Shown in pieces: positions 1 to 8,480 of a stretch of DNA of 64,000 nucleotides. The position numbers and the translations under genes were made by a program. The notes under the pieces are model-generated. The model was not told the origin of the DNA, did no database searches, and saw only the letters and a program-made list of their open reading frames with translations. Source of the stretch: Burkholderia sp. BCC1644 (lineage in GTDB: Bacteria > Pseudomonadota > Gammaproteobacteria > Burkholderiales > Burkholderiaceae); assembly GCF_902833225.1 (NCBI RefSeq), contig NZ_CADFEI010000004.1, forward strand, positions 186,001 through 250,000, written 5' to 3'. How positions within the stretch are numbered: position 1 is the stretch's first letter; every line of letters starts with the position of its first letter.

Positions 1-511
1 CGCTCGACGGATCGAGATAACCGACCATGCCCTTGTATTCGGGCTTCAGCAGATCGGCCCACGAACGCGGCACCGGCTTGCCGTCGAGCGCGTCCTTGTT
101 CACGAAGAAGCCGAGCGTGCCCGAGTGAATCGCGAACCAGTAGCCTTGCGGATCCTTCAGGTTCGCGGGAATGTCGTTCCAGTGCGCGGGCTTGTACGGC
201 GCGATCACGCCCTTGTCCTTCGCCTGGAATGCCGACGACACGCCGAGGTAGACGATGTCGGCCACCGGGCTCTTCTGCTCGGCGATCAGCTGCGCGATCG
301 ACTGGCCCGAGTTCTTGTTGTCGAACGGCACGCGGATGCCCGTCTTCTGCTTGATCGCCGCGATCTGCGCGGCCCAGTCGGCCCATTCGGGCGGGCAGTT
401 GTAGCAGATCGCCGTTTCGTCGGCGTGGGCGGCGGGCGCGCCGGCGATGAGCGCGGCGCAGGCTACGGGAGCTGCGAGCGCGCGCAGCAGCGAGGTCAGG
501 CGAAAGGACAC
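1..511 (-). CDS. ABC transporter periplasmic substrate-binding protein (3' end beyond left edge)
   Basis: At least 170 codons, continuing beyond base 1, so the C-terminal part is missing. I start it at a GTG (509-511) preceded by a GGAGA stretch. The first ~33 residues are a Sec signal (Arg near the start, then a long Ala/Leu/Val run ending at AHA). The mature start carries CYNCPPEWADW, followed by the lobe typical of iron/polyamine-type solute-binding proteins, with FDNKNSGQSIAQLIAEQ and YLGVSSAF. It should bind a small solute in the periplasm and hand it to an ABC permease encoded to the left, outside the window. The substrate cannot be told. The C-x-x-C pair at the mature N terminus is unusual for a binding protein. 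The LacI gene lies 74 bases upstream in the same direction, so the two are probably co-transcribed. Confidence 0.85.
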   Translation of the reverse strand, partial: MSFRLTSLLRALAAPVACAALIAGAPAAHADETAICYNCPPEWADWAAQIAAIKQKTGIRVPFDNKNSGQSIAQLIAEQKSPVADIVYLGVSSAFQAKDKGVIAPYKPAHWNDIPANLKDPQGYWFAIHSGTLGFFVNKDALDGKPVPRSWADLLKPEYKGMVGYLDPSS

Positions 512-585
512 GGCGGGTCTCCGGGCGAGTGGGGGTAGCGCTGGGATGGTGTGGTGGTCGGGGGGCGCGGTGGCGCGGCCTGCGT

Positions 586-1611
586 TCAGGCCTCGCGCAA
601 TTGCAGGTCGGTGGCCGGCGGTGCGACCGTCGCCCCTTCGCGCACCGCATGCGGCAGGATCAGCGACGTGCGTTCGATCGCCGCGCCGCCGATGCATTCG
701 ACGAGACGCTGCCACGCGTGGCGGCCGATGTCGCGGTTCGGCGTCGCGACGCTCGCGAGCGGCGGCGCAAGCAGTTCACCGATCGCGATCCCGTCGAAGC
801 CGAGCACCGACAGGTCGTCCGGGATCGAGAAGCCGGCGCGGCGCAGGCCGCGCATCACGACCATCGCGAGCAGGTCGTTGCTGCAGAAGAGGGCGGTCGG
901 GCGCGTCGCGTGCGCGGTCAGGTGCGCGAGCACGGCATCGGGCAGCTCGGGGGCGTTGAAGTCGACTTCGACGGGCGGCAACGTGGCGACGCCGTTTTCC
1001 TCGAGGGCCTGCGCATAACCGAGGTGGCGCTGACGCGCGCGATCCGACGCGGCGAGCGAGCCGGCCAGCATCAGCACGCGGCGGTGACCGCGCGCGGTCA
1101 GCAGCCGCACGCCGTCATACGCGGCACTGCGGTTGTCGACCGACACCGACGGGCGGCGCTGCGTGTCGTTGTGCATCAGCACGTAGTGCGGGCCGTCGCG
1201 GTCGAGCATGTCGAGCAGCGGGTGCGTGTCCGCATCGGCGACGGTGAGGATCAGCCCTTCGACGCGCTGCTCGCGCAGCGTCTCGATCGCGTGGCGCTCG
1301 CGCGCCGCGTCGTACTCGGTCGTCATCAGGATCAGCTTGAAGCCGGCCGCGGTCGCGAGTTCGTCGATGCCTTGCAGGCAGTCGGCGAACACGGGGTTCG
1401 ACAGCGTCGGCACGACGACGCCGACGAGCCGCGTGCGCTCGCCGCGCAGTTGCCGGCCGAGCGGGCTCGGGCGGAACTGCAGCGTATCGATCGCGGTGCG
1501 GATCGTCTGCAGCGTGGCGGGGCTGACGGTATGCGGGGCGTTGATCGCGCGCGAGACGGTGGCGATCGAGAAGCCCGCGAGGGCAGCGACATCCTTGATG
1601 GTCGAGGTCAT
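586..1611 (-). CDS. LacI family transcriptional regulator
   Basis: 341 residues, the usual LacI length. I start at MTSTIKDVAALAG; a longer frame exists, but its 34 extra residues precede the HTH and have no counterpart in the family. The N-terminal helix-turn-helix (about residues 3-25, DVAALAGFSIATVSRAIN) and hinge are classic, followed by a periplasmic-binding-protein-like effector domain (VVVPTLSNPVFADCLQGI; CSNDLLAMVVMRGLRRAG; DLSVLGFDG). It presumably senses the ligand of the transporter encoded just downstream and represses both genes through the two AAACGTTT operators immediately upstream of its own start. Effector unknown. Confidence 0.93.
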   Translation of the reverse strand: MTSTIKDVAALAGFSIATVSRAINAPHTVSPATLQTIRTAIDTLQFRPSPLGRQLRGERTRLVGVVVPTLSNPVFADCLQGIDELATAAGFKLILMTTEYDAARERHAIETLREQRVEGLILTVADADTHPLLDMLDRDGPHYVLMHNDTQRRPSVSVDNRSAAYDGVRLLTARGHRRVLMLAGSLAASDRARQRHLGYAQALEENGVATLPPVEVDFNAPELPDAVLAHLTAHATRPTALFCSNDLLAMVVMRGLRRAGFSIPDDLSVLGFDGIAIGELLAPPLASVATPNRDIGRHAWQRLVECIGGAAIERTSLILPHAVREGATVAPPATDLQLREA

Positions 1612-1626
1612 GAAGTAGCGCGATGT

Positions 1627-1661
1627 AAACGTTTTCGGCGAGGAAATTATCGAAAACGTTT
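1627..1661. promoter_or_regulatory. Paired LacI-type operators upstream of the LacI gene
   Basis: Two exact copies of the palindrome AAACGTTT, at 1627-1634 and 1654-1661, centres 27 bases apart. They sit inside a larger perfect inverted repeat (AAACGTTTTCG facing CGAAAACGTTT). AAACGTTT with a central CG is the classic LacI/GalR-family core. The first site lies 16 bases before the start codon of the adjacent lacI-type gene, which suggests autoregulation. Confidence 0.7.
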
Positions 1662-1825
1662 GTGACTTCGCGATGACGCAAGCGACGCTTGTTTCGCAAA
1701 AAGCACGATACAAACGTCAGACGGTTGGTGCCGTCGGACGACGCGGGCTCGATTGTATCGGGGATGTTGCGGCGCGGGAGGAAATTGGTGGGCGGCGTGT
1801 CGCGCGTGTGCCGCCCGCCGGCGTG

Positions 1826-2473
1826 TCAGACGAGCCGAGGCAGCAGCGTGCGGACTTCGTCGAGCAGGTGGGCAATCGCGTCGGGCTGGTTCGACACGTG
1901 CAGCAGCAGGTGTTTCTGGAACAGCCCGTCGAGCAGCGCATAGGCTGCGCCCGGCGTGATCGACGGCTGCCGGCCGCCGAGTTCGGCATAGCGCGTGACG
2001 ACGCGCCAGACCATTTCCTCGAGGCTCTTGTCGATCTCGTTCACCACGTCGCGGAACGCGTCCTCGAACAGCGCCTGCGCGCGCAGGTCGTACCAGAGGC
2101 AGTGCATCTGCGGTTCGTCGCGGATCGTTTCCGCGAGCTTGTCGAGGAAGCCGTTCGTCAGTTCCTCCTGCGACTGCGCGGCGGCCGTCACGACGTCGTA
2201 GCGCGTCGCGCACTGCGCCTTGAATTGCCGGATGCTGCAGCGGATCAGGTCGAGCTTGTCCTCGAAGTAGTAATGCAGGACCGCATGCGTGTACTCCGAC
2301 TTCTGCGCGATTTCGCGCAGGCTCGTCTTGGCGTACCCGAGCTCCGCGAGCGTGTTCAGCGCGGCTTCCGCGAGTTCGACGCGACGCGCTTCGTATTTGT
2401 CCACAGGATCGCGCCTCGAGCGCGCGGAACGTTGCCGCGTGGCAGTGGGCGCGGTGTCGTGCTGCTTCGTCAT
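1826..2473 (-). CDS. TetR family transcriptional regulator
   Basis: 215 residues from the ATG at 2473 (MTKQHD). This start has an AGGAG 11 bases upstream and is preferred over an upstream in-frame ATG giving 12 more residues. The N-terminal HTH (about residues 30-75) contains KTSLREIAQKSEYTHAVLHYYFEDKLDLI, a typical TetR DNA-recognition segment with the conserved Y-F-x-x-K. The C-terminal two-thirds is a helical ligand/dimer domain. The gene is divergent from the SDR-led catabolic operon, with two strong dyads between them, so it most likely represses that operon and is relieved by an intermediate such as an acyl-CoA. The last point is inference. Confidence 0.92.
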   Translation of the reverse strand: MTKQHDTAPTATRQRSARSRRDPVDKYEARRVELAEAALNTLAELGYAKTSLREIAQKSEYTHAVLHYYFEDKLDLIRCSIRQFKAQCATRYDVVTAAAQSQEELTNGFLDKLAETIRDEPQMHCLWYDLRAQALFEDAFRDVVNEIDKSLEEMVWRVVTRYAELGGRQPSITPGAAYALLDGLFQKHLLLHVSNQPDAIAHLLDEVRTLLPRLV

Positions 2474-2573
2474 CCTGCTGTCGTCTCCTGTCGATCGGTT
2501 GCGCCGCACGACGCCGCGCGGCTTGCGTGGCGCCGTCGTGAGCCGGCCATTGCATTGTGCGAAGCAGCGAAAC

Positions 2574-2621
2574 GACTGTCAAGAAAAAACCGGACGGTTG
2601 TAAAAATAAATCTTGACAGTC
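2574..2621. promoter_or_regulatory. Nested inverted repeat, candidate TetR operator 1
   Basis: GACTGTCAAGA (2574-2584) is matched perfectly by TCTTGACAGTC (2611-2621). Inside it is a second dyad, AACCG-GA-CGGTT (2588-2599). It lies in the AT-richer gap between the divergent TetR and SDR genes. TTGACA within the right arm could also serve as a -35 box reading towards the SDR gene. Confidence 0.6.
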
Positions 2622-2631
2622 GGAAAGACAT

Positions 2632-2673
2632 ATCTAACCATTCGTAAAAAATTATCTTTCCAGTTGGTTAGAT
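2632..2673. promoter_or_regulatory. Inverted repeat, candidate TetR operator 2
   Basis: Perfect 9-base arms ATCTAACCA (2632-2640) and TGGTTAGAT (2665-2673), separated by an AT-rich spacer of 24 bases. It lies 63 bases before the SDR start and downstream of the first dyad. It could be a second operator or a site for another regulator. Confidence 0.5.
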
Positions 2674-2736
2674 GCTGTCGGGCCCGACGGCCGTTCCGGC
2701 TGTCGCCCGGCGCAACGTTGAAGCGTGGAGGGAGAC

Positions 2737-3540
2737 ATGGAGAACGGCAGGCTGGCAGGACGCAAGGCATTGGTAACGGGCGGCGCCCGCGGGATCGGCG
2801 CCGCGGTGGCGCACGCGCTCGCGCAGGCGGGGGCGGACGTGATGATCGGCGACGTGCTTGCCGACCTCGCCGCACAGACCGCGCGCGACATCGCGCAGAA
2901 GGGCGGGCGCACGGGGGCGGTGGTGCTCGATGTCGGCAACGACGAGCAGTGGGCGCATGCCGCCGGCGCCATGCTCGACGAGCTGGGTGGCTTCGACATC
3001 CTGATCAACAACGCGGGGATCGAGATCACGTCGCTCGTCGCGGATCTGCAGGCGGCCGATCTGCGCCGTATGTGCGACATCAACATCGTCGGGGTCGGTC
3101 TCGGCCTGAAGCATGCGTTTCGCGCGATGCGCCCGGGCGGTGCGGCGGGGCGCGGCGGTGCCGTCGTCAACGTGTCGTCGGTGGCGGCCACGATCGCCTT
3201 CCCGGCCATCGCCGGCTATTCGGCCACCAAGTCAGCGGTGGATCGCCTGACGCGCGTCGCGGCGATGGAAGCCGGCAAGCTCGGCTACGGCATCCGCGTC
3301 AATTGCGTGTACCCGGGCCTCACGCCGACCGAGATGGGGATGAAGCTCGCCACCGACATCGTCGCCAACGGGCTCGCGCCAGACGTCCAGGGGGCTGTGT
3401 CCGCCGTCGTCGAGCAGACGCCGCTCGGGCGCCTCGCGACGGTCGACGAGATCGCCGACGCGATCGTTTTCCTGTGTTCCGACGATGCCCGCTTCATCAC
3501 CGGCGCCGGCATGCCGGTCGACGGCGGCATGGGCATGTAA
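2737..3540 (+). CDS. SDR family NAD(P)-dependent oxidoreductase
   Basis: 267 residues from the ATG at 2737, which follows GGAGGGAGAC; a GTG four codons earlier is in frame but sits inside this ribosome-binding site. Classical short-chain dehydrogenase: cofactor motif TGGARGIGAAVA (residues ~14-25), NNAG, catalytic Ser in VNVSSVAA, and the Y-S-A-T-K active-site signature, ending with FITGAGMPVDGG. It oxidises or reduces a hydroxyl/keto group on a hydrophobic or CoA-bound substrate. First gene of a five-gene operon; the next gene starts 42 bases downstream. Substrate unknown. Confidence 0.93.
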   Translation: MENGRLAGRKALVTGGARGIGAAVAHALAQAGADVMIGDVLADLAAQTARDIAQKGGRTGAVVLDVGNDEQWAHAAGAMLDELGGFDILINNAGIEITSLVADLQAADLRRMCDINIVGVGLGLKHAFRAMRPGGAAGRGGAVVNVSSVAATIAFPAIAGYSATKSAVDRLTRVAAMEAGKLGYGIRVNCVYPGLTPTEMGMKLATDIVANGLAPDVQGAVSAVVEQTPLGRLATVDEIADAIVFLCSDDARFITGAGMPVDGGMGM

Positions 3541-3582
3541 CGAGCGGCGGGAGCCGGATTTTTCTTTGATCAAGGAGGAGAC

Positions 3583-4704
3583 ATGAGCGACAAGAAGCCC
3601 GTGGTCGTCTACGGCGTGTCGGGGTACACCGGCCGCCTGGTATGCGAATACCTGCGCGAGTACAACATCCCGTTCATCGCGGCGGGGCGCGACCGCAAGC
3701 GCATTGCGGAAGTCGTCGAGCGCATTCCCGGCATCGAGACCGCAGACTACGAAATCGTCGAGGTCGAGCATTCGGTGGACGCGCTGACCGAGCTGTTCAG
3801 GGGAGCGAAATTCGTCAGCAACATGGTCGGGCCGTTCATCAAGTACGGGCCGGAAGTCGTCGAGGCGTGTCTGGCGGCCGGCTGTCACTACTCGGACACG
3901 ACGGGCGAGCAGGACTGGGTGCTGCTCGCGAAGGAGCGTTGGGGCGACGCGTTCGCGAAGAAGGCGTTGCTGCTCGCGCCGAACCTCGCGCAGATGTACA
4001 CGACGGGGGAGATCGCGGCGAACCTGTGTCTCGAGACGCCGGGGCTCGACACGCTCGATATCCTGGTGTTGTGGAAAGGCTTCCCGACCTATGCGTCGAC
4101 GCAGACGATCTTCACGATCCTGAAAGCCACCTGGTACTACCTCGAACAGAACAAGTACGTCGCCTGGGAGCCGACCGCGCATGCGGAGGTGGTGGTGCCG
4201 GGGCAGCATGAAACGGCGATCGCGATGCCGTGGGGCGGAACGGCGCACCCGGTGTGGTTCAAGGACGATCCGCGCGTGTCGAACTGCCGTGCGATCGGCG
4301 GCGTGATGGCGCGCGCCGTGATGGAGGGCGTACAGAAGACGACGCGGATGTTCGACGAGAAGATCCGCCCGCTGCCGCCGGCCGAACAGGAGGCCGCGCT
4401 CGCCGAGATCGCGAGCAGCATGCAGGCGAGCATGCCGCCGCGCGAGAACCCGCGCGTGAACACGACGATCGACTCGGTGCATGCGTCGGGCCCGCTCGGC
4501 CGCGCGCACTGCGTGATCCATGGCGTCTGCAACTACAAGCAGACCGGCCTTCTGCAGGCGTATGCCGCGTTCTCGCTGCTGCAGACACCGCCGAAGCGGG
4601 TCGGCTTCGCGTCCGGCTGCCAGGCGTTCGGCCATCACGCGCTGCTCGGCCAGTTGCGCAGCTTCGGCCTCGTGATGAAGCCCGTGCTGACGGTACAGGA
4701 CTGA
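3583..4704 (+). CDS. Saccharopine dehydrogenase-like NAD(P)-binding protein
   Basis: 373 residues, with AAGGAGG-type ribosome-binding site just upstream. The N terminus VVVYGVSGYTGRLVCEYL is a Rossmann GxxGxxG fold as in the saccharopine dehydrogenase/trans-acting enoyl reductase family. FVSNMVGPFIKYGPEVVEACLAAGCHYSDTTGEQDW is the family's conserved block. Members of this wider group act on lipids or polyketide-like chains rather than lysine, and the setting (acyl-CoA ligase, thiolase, SDR) supports such a role here. The exact reaction is not known from sequence. Second gene of the operon; 28 bases to the next. Confidence 0.82.
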   Translation: MSDKKPVVVYGVSGYTGRLVCEYLREYNIPFIAAGRDRKRIAEVVERIPGIETADYEIVEVEHSVDALTELFRGAKFVSNMVGPFIKYGPEVVEACLAAGCHYSDTTGEQDWVLLAKERWGDAFAKKALLLAPNLAQMYTTGEIAANLCLETPGLDTLDILVLWKGFPTYASTQTIFTILKATWYYLEQNKYVAWEPTAHAEVVVPGQHETAIAMPWGGTAHPVWFKDDPRVSNCRAIGGVMARAVMEGVQKTTRMFDEKIRPLPPAEQEAALAEIASSMQASMPPRENPRVNTTIDSVHASGPLGRAHCVIHGVCNYKQTGLLQAYAAFSLLQTPPKRVGFASGCQAFGHHALLGQLRSFGLVMKPVLTVQD

Positions 4705-4732
4705 CGGGTCGCACTCTTTCAGGAGAATCTTC

Positions 4733-6274
4733 ATGCGCTTGACTCGCTATCTCGACAAGGGCGCGTCGCTCGGCGCCGACCGGCCGTGCCTCGTCGCCGA
4801 CGACGAGACGCTGACCTACGCGCAGGTGCAGCGCCTCACCTACCGCGTCGCGCGCGGGCTGGCCCGCTCGGGCGTGGCCGCCGGCGACAAGGTGGCGATC
4901 CTGTCGGGCAACGATCCGGTCGCGTTCGCGTGCGTGTTCGGTATCGCGCGGGCGGGCAACGTCTGGTGCCCGGTCAATCCGCGCAATGAAGTCGCGGAGA
5001 ATCGCTTCGTGCTCGCGACCTTCGACTGCCGCGCGCTGCTGTTTCACAGCGCGTATGCCGCGATGGTCGAAAAGATGCTGCCCGGGCTGCCGGCGTTGAG
5101 CGTGGCGGTGTGCCTGGATGCGACGCTGCCGTTTGCGCCGAGTCTCGACGACTGGCTGGACGGTTTGCCGGACGCGCCGTACGAACGCGAGCCGGTGAAC
5201 GACGTCGCGATGCTGCCGGGCACCGGCGGCACCACGGGCGTGCCGAAGGGCGTGATGCTGTCGGAGCGCAACCTGGAGACGATGACGGCGCTCACGCTGA
5301 TGAGCTATCCGTTCGACGGTCGGCCGGTGTACCTGGCGTTCGCGCCGCTCACGCATGCGGCGGGCGTGTTGTGCCTGCCGGTGATGACGCTGGGCGGCAG
5401 GATCGTCGTGATGCGTCACCCCGAGGTCGGCGCGTTTCTCGCGTCGATCGAACGGGAGCGTGTCACGCATACGTTCCTGCCGCCGACGGTGATCTACATG
5501 CTGCTCGACCATCCGGCGCTGCCGGCGACCCGCCTCGATTCGTTGCAGTGCTTCTGGTATGGCGCCGCGCCGATTTCGGTCGAGCGTCTTGCCGAGGCGC
5601 TCGTGCGCCTCGGCCCGATGGCGCAGTTGTTCGGCCAGACCGAGGCCCCGATGATGGTGTCGACGCTGGCGCCGGCCGATCACTATCGCCCGGACGGTTC
5701 CATCGCGATCGAGCGGCTGTCGTCCGCCGGCCGGCCGACACCGCTCGTCGAGGTCGGCATCATGGACGAACAGGGACGCCTGCTGCCGACGGGCGAGCGC
5801 GGCGAGATCGTCGTGCGCGGGTCGCTGGTCATGAAAGGCTATTACGGGAATCCCGAAGCGACGGCCGAGGCATCGGCATTCGGCTGGCACCACACGGGCG
5901 ACATCGGCTACCTCGACGCCGAGAACTTCCTGTACATCGTCGATCGAGCGAAGGACATGATCATCACCGGCGGATTCAACGTCTACTCGATCGAAGTCGA
6001 GCAGGCGCTGCTTGCGCACCCCGACGTGCGCGACTGCGCCGTGATCGGTCTGCCCGACGACAAGTGGGGCGAGCGGGTGGTAGCCGTCGTGCAGCCGCGC
6101 GACGGCAAGCGCATCGATACCGCGGCGCTTGCCGCGTTCGTGAAGGAGCGGATCGGCAGCGTCAAGGCGCCGAAGCAGATCGAGGTGTGGAGCGACCTGC
6201 CGCGCTCGAAGGTCGGCAAGGTGTCGAAGCCGGAGGTGAAGAGCAGGTTGCGCGACGGCGCGTCGGCCGGGTAG
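4733..6274 (+). CDS. Class I adenylate-forming acyl-CoA ligase
   Basis: 513 residues. The ANL superfamily motifs are all present: phosphate loop PGTGGTTGVPKGVMLS (about residue 160), FGQTEAPMM (A5 region), GWHHTGDIGYLD (A7), KDMIITGGFNVYSIEVEQ (A8) and the C-terminal catalytic lysine in RSKVGKVSKPEV. It activates a carboxylic acid to an acyl-AMP and then a CoA thioester in the cytoplasm. The substrate acid is not evident; aromatic, alicyclic or fatty acids are all possible. Its place in the operon makes it the likely entry step of the pathway. Confidence 0.93.
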   Translation: MRLTRYLDKGASLGADRPCLVADDETLTYAQVQRLTYRVARGLARSGVAAGDKVAILSGNDPVAFACVFGIARAGNVWCPVNPRNEVAENRFVLATFDCRALLFHSAYAAMVEKMLPGLPALSVAVCLDATLPFAPSLDDWLDGLPDAPYEREPVNDVAMLPGTGGTTGVPKGVMLSERNLETMTALTLMSYPFDGRPVYLAFAPLTHAAGVLCLPVMTLGGRIVVMRHPEVGAFLASIERERVTHTFLPPTVIYMLLDHPALPATRLDSLQCFWYGAAPISVERLAEALVRLGPMAQLFGQTEAPMMVSTLAPADHYRPDGSIAIERLSSAGRPTPLVEVGIMDEQGRLLPTGERGEIVVRGSLVMKGYYGNPEATAEASAFGWHHTGDIGYLDAENFLYIVDRAKDMIITGGFNVYSIEVEQALLAHPDVRDCAVIGLPDDKWGERVVAVVQPRDGKRIDTAALAAFVKERIGSVKAPKQIEVWSDLPRSKVGKVSKPEVKSRLRDGASAG

Positions 6275-6352
6275 GGCGGACGTACCGGGCGATCCGGGAT
6301 TCGGTCGTCTCGCGCATTAAAAATAGGTGTACTGAACAATAAGGATGGAGAC

Positions 6353-7228
6353 ATGAAGGCAAAGACGTTGCAGCCTGCCGCGCTGGCGGGTGTTTTGCTG
6401 GCACTCTCGACCTCGGCGTCGGCGATCGACATCTACCCGGGGGACTACACGGTCGTGCCCCCCGGTACGACGCTTGCGCTCGGCTATCTCGGCTATACGC
6501 CAAGTAGCGACTTCCGGCTCGACGGCGTGGGCAAGGTGCCGGATTCGAGCCTCGACCAGACCGTCGGCATTGCGCGGGTGCTGCACTACACGCAGATCGG
6601 CGGAATGCCGGTGGCGTTCCAGGCATTCCTGCCGTTCGCGAAGCTGACCGACGTCAAGGTCGGCGGAAGCCCGCTGCCGACCAACAACGGGCTCGGCGAC
6701 CTCACGCTCGGTGCGACCGCGTTTTTCGTGAACCGTCCCGATCCGCAGTACGGCACGGTCGTCGGGTTGACCGCGTACATCTCCGTGCCGACCGGGAAAT
6801 ACGATTACGGCCGGGTCGGCGCCGGTGCCGGCACCGTCGTGTTTACGCCGCAACTCGGCGTGATCCAGGGGCTGGGGCGCAACCTGTTCCTCGACGCCGC
6901 GCTGGACGTGGCAGCCCAGCCGGGGCACGACGACGCGGGGCACCACATCTCGGTGCGGCCGTCCGTCGAGCTGCAAACGTACCTGCGCTATCAGTTCACG
7001 CCGGCCACGTCGGTTTCATTCGGCTATGCGGGCACCTTCGGCGGCAAGCAGTACGTCGACGACGCCTATACTGGCCAGAAGACGGACACGAACCAGTTGC
7101 GATTGTTCGCGAGTCACATGCTGACCCCGACCTGGCAGGTATCGGGGATGCTGGGCAAGGCGCTCTCGGCCGAGGGCGGCTTCAAGAACAGCTACAGCGT
7201 CCAGTTGCGCGTGATGAAGATATTCTGA
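6353..7228 (+). CDS. Outer-membrane MetA-pathway (phenol degradation) family protein
   Basis: 291 residues starting MKAKTLQPAALAGVLLALSTSASA, a clear Sec signal, followed by a beta-strand-rich protein of alternating aromatic/polar residues ending in Phe (KIF), typical of an outer-membrane barrel. Segments such as LGDLTLGATAFF and ISVPTGKYD are characteristic of the Phenol_MetA_deg family found in catabolic clusters for hydrophobic or aromatic compounds. It probably lets the substrate cross the outer membrane. Ribosome-binding site AAGGATGGAG lies just upstream. Fourth gene of the operon; 78 bases follow the ligase. Confidence 0.85.
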   Translation: MKAKTLQPAALAGVLLALSTSASAIDIYPGDYTVVPPGTTLALGYLGYTPSSDFRLDGVGKVPDSSLDQTVGIARVLHYTQIGGMPVAFQAFLPFAKLTDVKVGGSPLPTNNGLGDLTLGATAFFVNRPDPQYGTVVGLTAYISVPTGKYDYGRVGAGAGTVVFTPQLGVIQGLGRNLFLDAALDVAAQPGHDDAGHHISVRPSVELQTYLRYQFTPATSVSFGYAGTFGGKQYVDDAYTGQKTDTNQLRLFASHMLTPTWQVSGMLGKALSAEGGFKNSYSVQLRVMKIF

Positions 7229-7247
7229 ATCCACGAAGGAGACCAGC

Positions 7248-8432
7248 ATGAGTCGTCGAGTCAACGTCATCGGTGTCGGGATGATCCCGTTCATGAAGCC
7301 GGGCGCGAGCCCGCAGTACCACGAGATGGCCGCGGAAGCCGCGCGTATTGCACTCGCGGATGCCGGCATCCCGTACGACGCGATCGAACAGGTGTACGCC
7401 GGGTATGTGTACGGTGATTCCACCTGCGGGCAGCGGGCGATCTACGAGGTCGGCATGACGGGCGTGCCGGTCGTCAACGTGAACAACAACTGCTCCACCG
7501 GTTCGACCGCGCTGTGGCTCGCGCGCCAGGCGATCGAAAGCGGCGCGGCCGAATGCGTGCTGGCACTCGGGTTCGAGCAGATGGCGAAGGGCGCGTTGAC
7601 GACCTGGTTCAACGACCGCGCATCGCCGCTCGAGCTGCATCTCGACGTCGCCGATGCCGTGCAGGGCGAGACGGACGCGCCGCTGGCCGTGCGGATGTTC
7701 GGCGGCGCCGGGCGCGAGTATATGGAACGCTACGGTGCCGAGCGGGAGACATTCGGCATGATCGCCGTCAAGGCGCGCGAGCACGCCGCGCGTAATCCGT
7801 ACGCGCTGTTTCGCGAGCCGCTGGACCTCGCGCAGGTGATGGGGTCGAGCGAGGTGTTCGATCCGCTCACGCGCTTCCAGTGCTGTCCGCCGACCTGCGG
7901 CGCCGGTTGCGCGGTGCTGTGCTCGGATGACTTCGCGAAACGTCACGGTCTGGCGCGGCGGGTGCACATCGCCGCGCAGGCGATGACCACCGACTACCCG
8001 GGCAGCTTCGAGCCGGCGTCGATGATCCGGATGGTCGGCTACGACATGTCGGCCGAGGCCGCGCGCCAGGTGTACGAGCAGGCCGGGATCGGGCCCGAGG
8101 ATCTCGATGTCGTCGAATTGCACGACTGCTTCACGAGCAACGAGTTGCTCAGTTATGAAGCGCTCGGGCTGTGTCCCGAAGGCGGTGCCGAGCGGTTCGT
8201 TCGCGATCGCGACAACACGTACGGCGGCAAGGTCGTCACCAATCCATCGGGCGGCCTGCTGTCGAAAGGCCATCCGCTCGGTGCGACCGGGCTGGCGCAA
8301 TGCGCGGAGCTGGTCTGGCAACTGCGGGGGGAGGCGGGCGCAAGACAGGTCGAGGGCGCGCGCCTGGCGTTGCAGCACAACATCGGACTGGGGGGCGCCT
8401 GCGTCGTGACGCTGTATCGTCGTGACGCATGA
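7248..8432 (+). CDS. SCP2-type thiolase / lipid-transfer protein
   Basis: 394 residues with AAGGAG ribosome-binding site. Thiolase fold with the nucleophile Cys in NNNCSTGSTALW, the C-terminal SKGHPLGATGLAQ block (conserved His) and a central VVELHDCFTSNELL segment typical of the SCP-x/lipid-transfer subfamily rather than degradative FadA. It probably cleaves or condenses a beta-ketoacyl-CoA. Last gene of the operon; its stop lies 48 bases before the tRNA gene. Together the operon reads as uptake, CoA activation, oxidation and thiolysis of an unknown hydrophobic acid. Confidence 0.88.
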   Translation: MSRRVNVIGVGMIPFMKPGASPQYHEMAAEAARIALADAGIPYDAIEQVYAGYVYGDSTCGQRAIYEVGMTGVPVVNVNNNCSTGSTALWLARQAIESGAAECVLALGFEQMAKGALTTWFNDRASPLELHLDVADAVQGETDAPLAVRMFGGAGREYMERYGAERETFGMIAVKAREHAARNPYALFREPLDLAQVMGSSEVFDPLTRFQCCPPTCGAGCAVLCSDDFAKRHGLARRVHIAAQAMTTDYPGSFEPASMIRMVGYDMSAEAARQVYEQAGIGPEDLDVVELHDCFTSNELLSYEALGLCPEGGAERFVRDRDNTYGGKVVTNPSGGLLSKGHPLGATGLAQCAELVWQLRGEAGARQVEGARLALQHNIGLGGACVVTLYRRDA

Positions 8433-8459
8433 CGCCGTCGTACGGGGCCGGACCGGTGG

Positions 8460-8465
8460 TAGAAT
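8460..8465 (+). promoter_or_regulatory. -10 box of the tRNA-Leu gene
   Basis: TAGAAT sits 15 bases before the mature tRNA 5' end, a normal distance for a tRNA promoter with a short leader. I see no good -35 hexamer at 17 bases upstream. Confidence 0.45.
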
Positions 8466-8480
8466 GCGGTCCGCCCTCTT

